64,000 nucleotides of DNA from Evansella alkalicola. Its GTDB lineage: Bacteria > Bacillota > Bacilli > Bacillales > Salisediminibacteriaceae. The notes below the pieces were generated by a model, which was not told the origin of the DNA, made no database searches, and worked only from the letters and a program-made list of their open reading frames with translations. The position numbers were made by a program, and so were the translations under genes. The stretch is from assembly GCF_019042735.1 (NCBI RefSeq), contig NZ_JAHQCR010000034.1, positions 62,001 through 126,000 of the forward strand, given 5' to 3'. Positions 6,796-15,958 of this stretch are shown here, piece by piece; within the stretch, counting starts at the first letter, position 1, and each line of letters begins with the position of its first letter.

Positions 6796-8682
6796 ATGGC
6801 TGAGCTTTTTTATACAATAGGCATGGCAGGTCATATTGACCATGGAAAAACGACCCTAACAAAGGCACTCACAAACATAGATACAGATCGATTAAAAGAG
6901 GAAAAGGAGCGGGCCATTTCCATTGAGTTGGGATATGCTCCCTTAAAATTAGATGATGAATCTCATGTCTCCATCATTGATGTGCCAGGACACGAGAAAT
7001 TTATAAGGCAGATGATAGCTGGGGTGGCTGGCATTGACCTCGTTTTACTGGTGGTTGCAGCAGACGAAGGGGTTATGCCTCAGACAGTGGAACATCTTGA
7101 TATTTTAAACCTTCTAGGAATACATAAGGGACTCATTGTAGTAACAAAAATGGATCAAGTGGAAGACGACATGATCGAACTTATCGAAGCTGATATTTAT
7201 GAACAGGTGGAAGGCACATTTTTCGAAGGTTCCGACTTGCTTTTTGTGGACAGCCTCTCGAAAAAAGGTATTCCAGAATTAAAGGAAAAAATAAAAGCAT
7301 ACTTAAAGGATGTTCCGATGCGGGACGCGACTGGGGCCTTTCGTCTACCAATCGATCAAGTCTTTACCGTACACGGACAAGGTACTGTTGTTCGAGGAAC
7401 GGTTTATGAGGGAATGGTAAACGAAGGTGATGTACTTGAATTGCTTCCTCAAGGGAGAAAGGTGCGGTCTAGGCAAATGCAAGTTCATCATGAACCACAG
7501 ACCTCTGCTCGTGCAGGTCAACGTGTAGCTATAAATTTAGGTGGTATTTCGAAGCATGAAATGAAGCGTGGCGATGTCCTTGTTTCTACCCAATACTACA
7601 GCACTACGGATACGATTGATATTTCCCTTGATACGGTGGAGAACCTCGATCATCCATTAAAGCAACGGGGCTATATTAAGCTCCATCTTGGAACAGCGGA
7701 AGTGTATGGCAAGATTGTTTTTTTTGACCGTAATGAATTAACGGATGGAAAAAATGTGTTGTGCCAGCTGAGACTCGACAGTCCAGTGGTTACGAAGCGG
7801 GGAGACCGCTTTATTGTGCGGCGCCCTACTCCAGCTGAAACAATTGGTGGCGGCGAGGTCATAGATCCCCATGGAGAAAAATATAAATTTGGTCAAGCGA
7901 CCGTAGATATGCTTGCCCGTAAAAAAGAAGGGACTCCATCAGAAAGAATTATTGACATTCTCAAAAAAGAAAAGGGTTTGAAACAGTATGAATTACTGAA
8001 GGAAGCTGCAATGGATAATGATGAAGGTGTCTTGTTGCTTTCAAAACTTGAAGCTGATGAAAAAGTTATGAAGCTAGGCGATTATTTCCTCCTAACTTCT
8101 GTATTTGATGAAATGGTGGAGCTGATTAGGGAGGATCTCTCTGAATTTCACGAAGCGTATCCTCTACGTGAGGGTAAAAATAAAGCAGAAATAAGGCAAT
8201 CATTAACGTCTTATGGTAAGCAGTTGGCTGATTTGGTCATAGATGTAGTAACAGGTGGTCAGGATTTCGTAAAGAACGGACAGTATATCGCACTGTCACA
8301 ATTCCAACCGAGTTTTCCAAAACAATGGTCAAAGCGTATGGAGCAACTGGAAGAAACGCTTAAGAAACAAGGTCTTGAGGTTGCTGCGTATGAAGAGGTT
8401 GCTGTTGATGCAGGAATTCCTAAAGACTTGCAAGAGGAGTTGCGTCATTTCCTAATTCGGTCTGACCGAGCAGTAGAGTTAGATGAAAAGCTTGTGATGA
8501 CAAAGGAAGCCTTTGATCAAGGTGTTAAACAATTATTTGAAAAGACAGATACTCGTTTCACCCTTCAAGACGCAAAAAGTGTATTAGGCTTAAGTAGAAA
8601 ATACTTGGTACCATTTATGGAGCACCTTGATAAACTAGGTCTGACAAAACGTGACGGGAACGAGCGGGTGTGGCAGAAGTAG
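6796..8682 (+). CDS. selB: Selenocysteine-specific elongation factor SelB
   Basis: A 628-residue GTPase that carries selenocysteinyl-tRNA to the ribosome and binds the hairpin after the UGA codon. Residues 8-20 hold the P-loop (GHIDHGKTT), DVPGHEKF is the G3 motif near 65-72, and VTKMD is G4 near 115. EF-Tu-like domains 2 and 3 follow to about 340, where the family differs from EF-Tu. The last 270 residues are four winged-helix modules, ending with the RNA-binding one (LSRKYLVPFMEHLDKLGLTKR). Start: ATG at 6796 with AGGAGGA at eight nt; the longer frame back to 6673 runs through a palindrome. Length is normal for the family. It stands apart from selA and selD but near tRNA-Sec. Confidence 0.97.
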   Translation: MAELFYTIGMAGHIDHGKTTLTKALTNIDTDRLKEEKERAISIELGYAPLKLDDESHVSIIDVPGHEKFIRQMIAGVAGIDLVLLVVAADEGVMPQTVEHLDILNLLGIHKGLIVVTKMDQVEDDMIELIEADIYEQVEGTFFEGSDLLFVDSLSKKGIPELKEKIKAYLKDVPMRDATGAFRLPIDQVFTVHGQGTVVRGTVYEGMVNEGDVLELLPQGRKVRSRQMQVHHEPQTSARAGQRVAINLGGISKHEMKRGDVLVSTQYYSTTDTIDISLDTVENLDHPLKQRGYIKLHLGTAEVYGKIVFFDRNELTDGKNVLCQLRLDSPVVTKRGDRFIVRRPTPAETIGGGEVIDPHGEKYKFGQATVDMLARKKEGTPSERIIDILKKEKGLKQYELLKEAAMDNDEGVLLLSKLEADEKVMKLGDYFLLTSVFDEMVELIREDLSEFHEAYPLREGKNKAEIRQSLTSYGKQLADLVIDVVTGGQDFVKNGQYIALSQFQPSFPKQWSKRMEQLEETLKKQGLEVAAYEEVAVDAGIPKDLQEELRHFLIRSDRAVELDEKLVMTKEAFDQGVKQLFEKTDTRFTLQDAKSVLGLSRKYLVPFMEHLDKLGLTKRDGNERVWQK

Positions 8683-8711
8683 GGAATGGAAAAATAACAT
8701 TAAAATTAGAT

Positions 8712-8747
8712 GGCTAGGGCGAATATTTCTTTTGTCCTAGCCTTTTT
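8712..8747 (+). terminator. selB terminator
   Basis: GGCTAGG pairs with CCTAGCC, followed by TTTTT. Confidence 0.85.
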
Positions 8748-8959
8748 ACATATGATAAAAAATACACTTTAATTTGATTGCATCTGGCACTATCATGAAG
8801 AAACAGTACCCGACGAGCCCGAGCCCAGTTAGCTTCGGGCACTATAGCATTGTCTTACAACCCTGTTCACAAGCTTTATTCCACTTCATTACTTTTTCTA
8901 TAAGAAATGGTGAAACCTTTTACTAAATGTCGCGTAGGAAGAGGTGGGAGGTAAGATAA

Positions 8960-9223
8960 ATGCAATATAATAAACAGCAAATTGAAGCGGCTAAACAAGA
9001 AGCAGAAGCTTTCGATAAAGCTATTGATTTTAGGCACTCAGGAAATAGAATACTTGCCACCTTATTAGTTTTTGCATTTATTTCCACTATTATCTTAGGA
9101 ATGCTTGGACTAGATGCAATTGAGATCATTAGTGCATTAATTTTAATCTATTTTGGCTTTGGTTTGGGGCAAGTACATACAGCAATTACAGAAAGAAGAG
9201 ACTTAGATGGTATTTATATTTAG
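8960..9223 (+). CDS. Small membrane protein, unknown
   Basis: An 87-residue protein with a strong GGGAGGT ribosome binding site. The first 28 residues are charged and helical, followed by two hydrophobic segments (about 29-46 and 50-72) and a short charged tail. No family is recognised. It stands alone between selB and the HisRS leader. Confidence 0.65.
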   Translation: MQYNKQQIEAAKQEAEAFDKAIDFRHSGNRILATLLVFAFISTIILGMLGLDAIEIISALILIYFGFGLGQVHTAITERRDLDGIYI

Positions 9224-9553
9224 GTTGTTCATTTTATTTGTTTTATCAATTTTGGGAACTTATCTATACAACACTATCAAGTTAAAAAATAGGGCTTGTG
9301 GGCCAGAAATCTATTGATATCTAAAACATGATGTGATACATTAAATGGAAATTAGAGGTGAGAGAAATGGGTTCATGTAGACTTGATAGTCCGTTTTTCC
9401 AATTACATCATCATATCAAGTAGCCTTGCTAAACGATTTTTTTGAAAAAAATCAAAATAGGAAGGCTATTTATCATTAAACCGTATTTGATTTAGTTACA
9501 CACATAAATCAGGTGCGGTTTTTTATTTTTATAAAAAACTGGAGGTTAAGAAA
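9224..9553 (+). promoter_or_regulatory. Long leader of the HisRS gene with tandem hairpins
   Basis: About 330 nt precede the HisRS start. Hairpin one (9421-9468) pairs TAGCCTT with AAGGCTA and encloses a second stem of GATTTTTTT with AAAAAAATC. Hairpin two (9478-9530) is terminator-like. I could not find the conserved T-box sequence, so this may be another kind of attenuator, or a terminator for an upstream transcript with the HisRS promoter lying further down. Confidence 0.45.
9478..9530 (+). terminator. Terminator-like hairpin in the HisRS leader
   Basis: AAACCG pairs with CGGTTT and TGATTTA with TAAATCA, followed by TTTTATTTTT; it ends 24 nt before the HisRS start codon. Confidence 0.65.
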
Positions 9554-10843
9554 ATGAAGAAGATGGATTATCAAAATGTAAAAGGAACACAAGATTTTTT
9601 ACCAAATGCAGAAGTCGTTAGAAGAGATATTAGAAGAAAGCTAGAAGATGTATTCATTCAATACGGATGCAAACCACTAGAAACGCCAATCTTAAACTAC
9701 ACAGAATTACTTGCTTCGAAATACGGTGGTGGGGCTGAGATACTAGAAGAGATGTACACGTTAACGGATAGGGGAGATCGCGATTTAGCTTTACGATATG
9801 ATCTTACCATTCCGTTTGCGAAAGTAGTTGCAATGAATCCGACACTGAGAATGCCTTTTAAAAGATATGAAATTGGAAAAGTATTTCGAGATGGACCAAT
9901 TAAGACGGGAAGATTTCGAGAATTCACCCAATGTGATGTAGATATTGTAGGAGTCGAGTCCCAAATTGCAGAAGCAGAATTAATGGTCATGGCATTAGAT
10001 GCATTTCGTAAGCTTGAGTTAAAGGTGACCATTCAATATAACAATCGAAAATTATTAACTGGAATGCTTAAAGTGTTTGGTACAGAAGAAGAGAAGATTA
10101 ATAAAGTTGTTCTCGTACTAGATAAGTTGGAAAAGGTTGGGGTTGATGCAGTTTTATCTGAGCTGAAGGAACAAGATCTATCAGATGATACGATCAATAG
10201 GGTAAAACAATTTTTAACCGATAAAGAAAATACAAGGTTTGATTACTTTGAATCTTTTTCAGAACAAGATGAACTAGTAAAGCAAGGCTTGGAGGAATTA
10301 AGGGAGTTAGAATCCTATTTAAACTATCTTGGTGTAAGTAAGGAATGTGTATTTAACCCATTTTTGGCAAGGGGATTAGAGATTTATACTGGGACGATCT
10401 ATGAAATATTTCTGTCAAACGAATCTGTAAAGTCAAGCATTGGAAGTGGGGGAAGATATGACAATGCAATCGGAGGTCTTATCGGAACTAACGATACTTT
10501 TTCTACTGTAGGAATCTCTTTCGGGTTAGATGTCATTTATACAGCAATAAGTATGTCTAAGAAAGAAGTAAACGAAAATCCAAACGTCGATTATTATATT
10601 GTTCCTTTAGGGACACAAAAGGAATCTTTACTTGTTGCAAATGCTTATAGGAATAAAGGTTTTAAGGTTGAATATGAAATGAGTAATAAAAAAATTGGAA
10701 AAGCATTAGATAAAGCAAACAAAGAAGGGTATCGTAACGTCATTATTATTGGGGAGTATGAAGTGGAAAATAATGAGATTAAAATCAAAGATATGTTTTC
10801 TGGTGAGGAAAAAATAGAGTCGTTTCCATTTCAGAAAGGTTAG
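9554..10843 (+). CDS. hisS: Histidine--tRNA ligase (divergent type)
   Basis: A 429-residue class II aminoacyl-tRNA synthetase that charges tRNA-His. Motif 1 and the catalytic core open with VKGTQDFLP; motif 2 is FKRYEIGKVFRDGPIKTGR (104-122); the HisA motif reads LARGLEIYTG and is followed by SGGRYDNAIGGL. The C-terminal 95 residues are the anticodon-binding domain. The usual bacterial HisA motif is VRGLDYYTG, so this belongs to a divergent subgroup, likely a second copy beside a housekeeping hisS elsewhere. Lacking the anticodon domain would suggest HisZ, but the domain is present. GGAGG lies eight nt before the ATG. The long leader suggests regulated expression. Confidence 0.85.
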   Translation: MKKMDYQNVKGTQDFLPNAEVVRRDIRRKLEDVFIQYGCKPLETPILNYTELLASKYGGGAEILEEMYTLTDRGDRDLALRYDLTIPFAKVVAMNPTLRMPFKRYEIGKVFRDGPIKTGRFREFTQCDVDIVGVESQIAEAELMVMALDAFRKLELKVTIQYNNRKLLTGMLKVFGTEEEKINKVVLVLDKLEKVGVDAVLSELKEQDLSDDTINRVKQFLTDKENTRFDYFESFSEQDELVKQGLEELRELESYLNYLGVSKECVFNPFLARGLEIYTGTIYEIFLSNESVKSSIGSGGRYDNAIGGLIGTNDTFSTVGISFGLDVIYTAISMSKKEVNENPNVDYYIVPLGTQKESLLVANAYRNKGFKVEYEMSNKKIGKALDKANKEGYRNVIIIGEYEVENNEIKIKDMFSGEEKIESFPFQKG

Positions 10844-11088
10844 GCTGGTAAGTTAATTTCCTTGTAATTATCTGGAGGTTTTAGGGCGAATTCAATTGTT
10901 CACAAGATAGTTGAAATCTTGAGGTTTTCCTGATAGGAATTTTGCTATCCTCAATTTAAATAATATAGATGATTGTCTTTAATGAAATGGTAGAATCGCT
11001 TGGGAAAATCGACCATGTATTATTGATTCAGATGCCAAGGTTTTCTAATTGTAGGGGATTGTATAAAGTGGTAAAGGGGATAGTCATA

Positions 11089-12033
11089 ATGGGTGATGAA
11101 AAAATTGTCATTATTACAGGTGCAAATTCAGGGATTGGAAGAGCAGCAACTTATATCTTTGCTAAAGAAGGCCATGTAGTAATTATGGCCTGTAGAAACC
11201 TTGAAAAAAGTAAGGTTGTTCAACAGGAAATGATGAAGGAAACGAATAATGATAACGTGGATCTGATGGAGCTCGATATCAGCTCCTTTGCATCGATTCG
11301 TCAATTCTGTTCGGAGTTTAAAGAGAAATACAATCGGTTGGACATTTTGATACACAATGCAGCTTATTTCAATCATGGTTCGAAATTCAAACTGAGCCCA
11401 GATAACTTAGAGCTTACCTTTGCCACCAATACTTTTGGTCCTTTCGTTATGACTGAATCCTTACTTGAACACCTTAAGAAGTCAAACGATCCTAGAATTC
11501 TTCATGCTTCAAGTAATATTGTAAAACATTTTTTTGATGAAAAACGTAAGATTGATTTTGACAAGTTAATTGGAGAAATGGACGATACGAAGGGGTTTAG
11601 CGTTTATAAAATGTATTCTCACTCGAAAATGGCCCTTGTTATGCTTACCTTTAAAATGGCTGATGAATATAGTGAGCATGGGATAAAGGTAAATGCTCTC
11701 CAAATTAACGGTGCAAAAATGTCAAAGGATACCCTAAAGAAAGTATCCCCCGGCTGGAGATTGGTTGCAAGAATGCAAAATTTATTCTTTCCTCCTGCAA
11801 GTAAAATGGCTGATATATACTATTACTTATGTACCTCTCGTGAATGGAATAATACTACTGGTCGAAACATTAATGATAAAAAAGAAATCATGATAAGCTC
11901 AAAAGATAATCCTGGTATTGGATTGCAAATAAAGCAATTAACTAGTAACATATTTTATCCAAATTATGCAGATAAAAAAGAAAATCAAGATAAATTGTGG
12001 GAAATGTGCTTGGAAGTTTCGAAGGATATGTAG
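11089..12033 (+). CDS. Short-chain dehydrogenase/reductase
   Basis: A 314-residue NAD(P)-dependent oxidoreductase. The nucleotide-binding motif TGANSGIG lies near residues 9-16, the NAA-type motif HNAAY follows the fourth strand, and the active site is YSHSK. The extended C-terminus (about 60 residues past the core) and the ACRN sequence after the second strand resemble retinol-dehydrogenase-like SDRs. The substrate is unknown. Start: the ATG at 11089 with AAAGGGG upstream; an in-frame ATG at 10969 lacks a ribosome binding site and adds 40 atypical residues. It stands alone. Confidence 0.85.
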   Translation: MGDEKIVIITGANSGIGRAATYIFAKEGHVVIMACRNLEKSKVVQQEMMKETNNDNVDLMELDISSFASIRQFCSEFKEKYNRLDILIHNAAYFNHGSKFKLSPDNLELTFATNTFGPFVMTESLLEHLKKSNDPRILHASSNIVKHFFDEKRKIDFDKLIGEMDDTKGFSVYKMYSHSKMALVMLTFKMADEYSEHGIKVNALQINGAKMSKDTLKKVSPGWRLVARMQNLFFPPASKMADIYYYLCTSREWNNTTGRNINDKKEIMISSKDNPGIGLQIKQLTSNIFYPNYADKKENQDKLWEMCLEVSKDM

Positions 12034-12129
12034 GAGGCCTGTATGGAAAGCACTTTGAGCAGTTTGAGGTCTGTTTTTTCCTAATGTCTAATGAATTTTT
12101 GAAAAAACATTGAATAAAGTCCGTAATCG

Positions 12130-12177
12130 TTTTTTAAACAAAAAACTGTCTGAGACCATAACAGGTACAGACAGTTT
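12130..12177 (-). terminator. Terminator for the small membrane protein gene
   Basis: AAACTGTCTG pairs with CAGACAGTTT; on the minus strand it is followed by a T-rich tract. It separates two convergent genes. Confidence 0.75.
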
Positions 12178-12217
12178 CTCCACATTCTTCAATGAATGTA
12201 ACTTAATCTTGATTTAA

Positions 12218-12499
12218 TTAAAAGGACTGAAACGCAGTTAAGTTAATAGCGACGACTATTAACAAAGAAGCAAATCCAACTAAATTAACGGGATGGTTTA
12301 ACTTGAAGTGATTAAGTGGTGATAATCTTTTTATTATAGATCCAAATAGAAGGAATCCAATTATAAACAAAATGATACTTGCAAAGGTGCCAAAGCTTAT
12401 TTGATCAGAAATATGGAATACATGATTCGTGAACAGGACCCATAAGTATCCCATGAAACCAAATAACACTGCGGATAGCAGATAATCTTTGTGTTTCAC
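12218..12499 (-). CDS. Small membrane protein, unknown
   Basis: A 93-residue protein with three predicted membrane segments (about 6-24, 36-57 and 72-90) and few loops. A strong AGGAGG lies upstream of the ATG at 12499. It resembles short uncharacterised Bacillaceae membrane proteins; no function can be assigned. Confidence 0.65.
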   Translation of the reverse strand: MKHKDYLLSAVLFGFMGYLWVLFTNHVFHISDQISFGTFASIILFIIGFLLFGSIIKRLSPLNHFKLNHPVNLVGFASLLIVVAINLTAFQSF

Positions 12500-12623
12500 A
12501 TTTATCCTCCTTTGTTTTAAACATATTTAACTAAATATACGTATTAAATATCAAAATGGTTCCCATTATTTTTTAAAGGATATTATGTATATTACAATGG
12601 TATAGACGAGGGCTTGATAGTAG

Positions 12624-13199
12624 ATGGAGGCGATTATCATAAAAACAGAAAAAGAAAAAATGATTGCTGGGGAAATGTATAACCCTGCAGATCTTGTTTT
12701 GATGAAGGATCGAGAAAATGCGAGAAGACTAGTAAGAATGTACAATGCAACACTTGAAACAGAAGGGGATAAGCGGGAAGGGATATTAAAAGAGCTTTTA
12801 GGTTCGTCTGGAAAAACAGTATTTATGGAGCCAAATATAAGATTTGATTATGGCTATAATACTCATGTAGGGGAAAACTTTTTTGCGAATTTTGACTGTA
12901 CCATTTTAGATGTCAGTGAAGTTCGAATTGGTGACAATTGCATGCTTGCGCCTAATGTACAAATTTACACTGCAACACACCCCCTTCATCCAACTGAAAG
13001 AAACTCAGGCAGGGAGTTTGCCAAACCAATATCGATTGGAAATAATGTGTGGATCGGTGGCGGTGCCATTATAAATCCAGGGATAACGATAGGGGACAAT
13101 GCTGTGATTGCGTCAGGAGCAGTCGTCGTGAAGGATGTTCCAGAAAATGTAGTCGTTGGTGGCAATCCTGCAAGAGTAATTAAAAAAATTGAGGTGTAG
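12624..13199 (+). CDS. maa: Sugar O-acetyltransferase (maltose acetyltransferase family)
   Basis: A left-handed beta-helix acetyltransferase of about 186-191 residues that moves acetyl from acetyl-CoA to maltose, glucose or related sugars. The N-terminal maltose-acetyltransferase domain (KTEKEKMIAGEMYNP) is followed by hexapeptide repeats; the catalytic histidine lies in ATHPLHP near residue 118, and the C-terminus is GGNPARVIKKI. Start: the ATG at 12624 has only GAGGG far upstream. The family normally begins at the residue after ATC at 12636, where an ATA codon lies eight nt behind a perfect GGAGG (12626-12630); a rare ATA start at 12639 is therefore possible. Confidence 0.88.
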   Translation: MEAIIIKTEKEKMIAGEMYNPADLVLMKDRENARRLVRMYNATLETEGDKREGILKELLGSSGKTVFMEPNIRFDYGYNTHVGENFFANFDCTILDVSEVRIGDNCMLAPNVQIYTATHPLHPTERNSGREFAKPISIGNNVWIGGGAIINPGITIGDNAVIASGAVVVKDVPENVVVGGNPARVIKKIEV

Positions 13200-13253
13200 T
13201 TTCCTAGAATTACATAAGTATCATAGATAAGTTTACGCATAAATAGTTATTCT

Positions 13254-13292
13254 AAAAACAGCTACAAACTCACTCATTGTAGCTGTTTTTTA
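13254..13292. terminator. Bidirectional terminator
   Basis: AAACAGCTACAA pairs with TTGTAGCTGTTT, followed by a T-run on the plus strand; it overlaps the last codons of the acyl-CoA ligase gene. Confidence 0.8.
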
Positions 13293-14806
13293 TCCAGTTT
13301 TCCTAAAGAGGAATACGGCATATTATCAATAAACTTTATTTCCTTTGGTATTTGGAATCGAGCAACTCTTTCGCGTAACCACTGTAGAAGTTCCTCCTCA
13401 CTTAGAGTAGCATTTTCTACAAGGACTACAAACGCTTTAAGCCTTTGGCCAAACTGTTCATCATGAATACCAATGACAGCTACATCCGTAATGGCAGGGT
13501 GTTTCATTAACTCCTGCTCCACTTCAATAGGATACACATTTTCACCACCTGAAATAACCATGTCATCGGTTCGACCACATAAATAATAGAGACCTTTTTC
13601 ATCTCGATAGCCTAAGTCTCCAGTTTTTATCCACTGGTTACCTCGGTTCGTAATTGACCAATCATTTTTTACACATAACTGTCCGACGCCATTTTCTACC
13701 TCATTCATGTCATCAGCTATAACTTTGATTTGTAGGCCATCTATTTTTTTGCCAATTGTAGTAGGGGCGATCTTTAGATCTTCTGGCGTGGCTATAAAAT
13801 TTAAACCTGCTTCGGAAGTTCCATACAAGTTATAGAGAACCAACCCGAGTTTTTCATAGGTGCGCTCTACAAGCTTTACAGGAAGCCTCGCACCACCAGA
13901 AGCAATGCAGGAGAGGGATCTTAAGTCATCAGGGTTCGATTGAAGTATATCTTGCAACATTTTTGGAACAACTGTCACCACTTCCACTTGATTCTGCCGT
14001 ATAATTCTGCAAGCATTGTTTGCATTAAATCCCTTACTAACAACTATTTTTTTCCCTAATGGAATAAATAATAGCAAAACAGCGATTCCATATCCATGAT
14101 TAATGGGAGTCGCAATATAAGCATTTTTATAATTTAATATCTTTAGTCTTTGAATAAATGTGATAAATGGATTTAAATAGTTAAACAATGATGGTTTATG
14201 AGCCGCATCTTTTGAAACGCCTGTCGTACCGCTTGTTTGAAGAACAAGCTTACTAGTGGAACTTCTTTGTAAGCTCTCTTTATCAATAGTGATTTCGGCC
14301 TGGTGAATGTTGATGTCTGGTAATTGATCTTGATAGGAACAGAGTGTAGCATTATTGTAATCGGATCGTTCAATCAAATCTAGAAATTCATGGTCATGAA
14401 TGAGAAGATGGAAGTCATGGCGCTGAATGAGTTGATTAAATTGTGTTTGACTTGTTTCCCCATTTAATAAATATACATCTGCCCCTATTCTAGAAACAGC
14501 AAAGATAGCTTTCATGAGTGTTGCGTGATTTTTGCACACGAAACCGACCTTTTGTCCTTTTTTCAGATGGTATTTTTCCTTCATTTTAATTGCAAGCTTC
14601 ATAGATTGATTATAAAGCTGTTTATATGTAAGTGATTCCTCGTCATCAATGAAGGCAATCTTGTCCTCATACTTCATTTTTGAAAAATGAAGTAGTGTCA
14701 TGATATTTAGACCGTTGTTATAAATAGCGACAACCAATCGGTATAAGCTGATTGGGGAAAGTAGATGAATGTTATGTAAAACATATAGCAATTTAAATAT
14801 GTTCAT
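13274..14806 (-). CDS. AMP-dependent acyl-CoA synthetase/ligase
   Basis: A 510-residue adenylate-forming enzyme that activates a carboxylic acid, probably a fatty acid, to acyl-AMP and acyl-CoA. Seen: the P-loop-like TSGTTG near 190-200, LYNLYGTSEAG (A5), TGDLGYRDEKGLYY (A7), the hinge GRTDDMVISGGENVYP (A8) and the terminal SLGKLDKK with the catalytic lysine (A10). All core motifs are present. The start ATG overlaps the stop of the upstream SDR (ATGA), and its ribosome binding site AAAGGAGGAAAG lies inside that gene, so the two are translationally coupled. The pair probably serves one lipid pathway; the substrate is unknown. Confidence 0.87.
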   Translation of the reverse strand: MNIFKLLYVLHNIHLLSPISLYRLVVAIYNNGLNIMTLLHFSKMKYEDKIAFIDDEESLTYKQLYNQSMKLAIKMKEKYHLKKGQKVGFVCKNHATLMKAIFAVSRIGADVYLLNGETSQTQFNQLIQRHDFHLLIHDHEFLDLIERSDYNNATLCSYQDQLPDINIHQAEITIDKESLQRSSTSKLVLQTSGTTGVSKDAAHKPSLFNYLNPFITFIQRLKILNYKNAYIATPINHGYGIAVLLLFIPLGKKIVVSKGFNANNACRIIRQNQVEVVTVVPKMLQDILQSNPDDLRSLSCIASGGARLPVKLVERTYEKLGLVLYNLYGTSEAGLNFIATPEDLKIAPTTIGKKIDGLQIKVIADDMNEVENGVGQLCVKNDWSITNRGNQWIKTGDLGYRDEKGLYYLCGRTDDMVISGGENVYPIEVEQELMKHPAITDVAVIGIHDEQFGQRLKAFVVLVENATLSEEELLQWLRERVARFQIPKEIKFIDNMPYSSLGKLDKKQLQ

Positions 14807-15648
14807 TCTGACTTTCCTCCTTTAGTAAACACACTGCTAAAGCTATTTGTAAAAATAGAAACTACTTGGCCAAAAATAAGCCACCATGGTTTGTACCTCT
14901 TTTTCTTAGTGTACATAGATTTACAGATAATTCTTGCTACATGTTTAGGGGACATGGCCGGCATTTTACCATAAGCAGTAGTAGGTTCAATCATAGGTGT
15001 TCTTACTAAAGGTAGATAGATAGAAGTTACATTAATTCCGGCCTCCTTAAGCTCTGTCGAAGCAGATCTAAGCCACATGTCCAGTGCAGACTTGGATGCT
15101 TGATAGGCGGCGAAATCAGGGACAGGTGCCAGTAAGGCGTTCACTGTCGATATATTAATAATTTGCCCACAATTTTTCTTGAGGTGGGGAAGAAGTGATA
15201 GGAGTATGTGGACTGGTGCGAAATAATTAATGGCCATCGTTCGGGTAAAATCATGATAGCGATCTAATGAGTGGAAGATGGACCTTCTAATGGAAAGCCC
15301 TGCATTACTTACAACAATATCAATGCTATTTGCCCCATTTGGAAGCTCATGTAAAAAAGTAAGGAAAGTTTCTCTTTCCCCCTCATTTCTTAAGTCAGCT
15401 TGAAAGATATATACGTTAGCTTTTTTTCCTTTTAATTCCTTTTTTATCTGTGCAAGCATGTCTCTCCGTCTCGCAACTACAATTAAATTACAAGAAATAT
15501 CAGCCAACTCATATGTGAGTTCCTTACCAATCCCTGAACTCGCACCAGTAATGAGAATTGATTTCCCTTCTAGTTGTCGGTTTAACTTTCTTTTATTTAA
15601 ATAAGTAGGTAAAAATAAGCATGATTCGAGTAAACGATATTTTTTCAT
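14803..15648 (-). CDS. Short-chain dehydrogenase/reductase
   Basis: A 281-residue SDR. The cofactor motif is TGASSGIG near 35, the NAG motif SNAGLS lies mid-chain, and the active site is YQASK. RRR after the second strand suggests NADP preference. A basic 25-residue N-terminal extension precedes the core, and the C-terminus has a hydrophobic patch (WWLIFGQVVSIF) that could bind membrane, as in SDRs acting on lipids. Start ATG at 15648 has TAGGTGGA upstream; a longer frame to 15708 lacks one. It is the first gene of an overlapping pair with the acyl-CoA ligase. Confidence 0.85.
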   Translation of the reverse strand: MKKYRLLESCLFLPTYLNKRKLNRQLEGKSILITGASSGIGKELTYELADISCNLIVVARRRDMLAQIKKELKGKKANVYIFQADLRNEGERETFLTFLHELPNGANSIDIVVSNAGLSIRRSIFHSLDRYHDFTRTMAINYFAPVHILLSLLPHLKKNCGQIINISTVNALLAPVPDFAAYQASKSALDMWLRSASTELKEAGINVTSIYLPLVRTPMIEPTTAYGKMPAMSPKHVARIICKSMYTKKKRYKPWWLIFGQVVSIFTNSFSSVFTKGGKSE

Positions 15649-15958
15649 ATATCCACCTATTTCACAAGTAGTGTTATGTCTTTTGGTAATGTCAGCTGCT
15701 ATAGACATAGTTGAATTTAAGTTATTAGCAGAACTAGAATCTATTAATTATCTATTCTATATAGTTAAATTCTCTAATTATATGAGATCTTCCTGCATTG
15801 TATCGTGACGATCATATATAATTAGCTCGTTTAAGTAAATGTTATAAATATACATAATTTTCAATCAAAGTTAATGATATACTTTTACATAAAGATGAAA
15901 AGGATATGTGACTCTTATAATGAGAGATAAATAAAAGTTAACTTTGGGGGAGAGGGAT
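15649..15958. other. Divergent intergenic region
   Basis: About 310 AT-rich nt between the SDR and amidase genes, which are divergent. Promoters for both must lie here; I see no clear operator, RNA gene or repeat. Confidence 0.4.

Noticed and set aside
9224..9553. T-box riboswitch before HisRS
   Set aside because: I could not find the conserved T-box sequence; GGTGCGGTT in the leader is the terminator arm.
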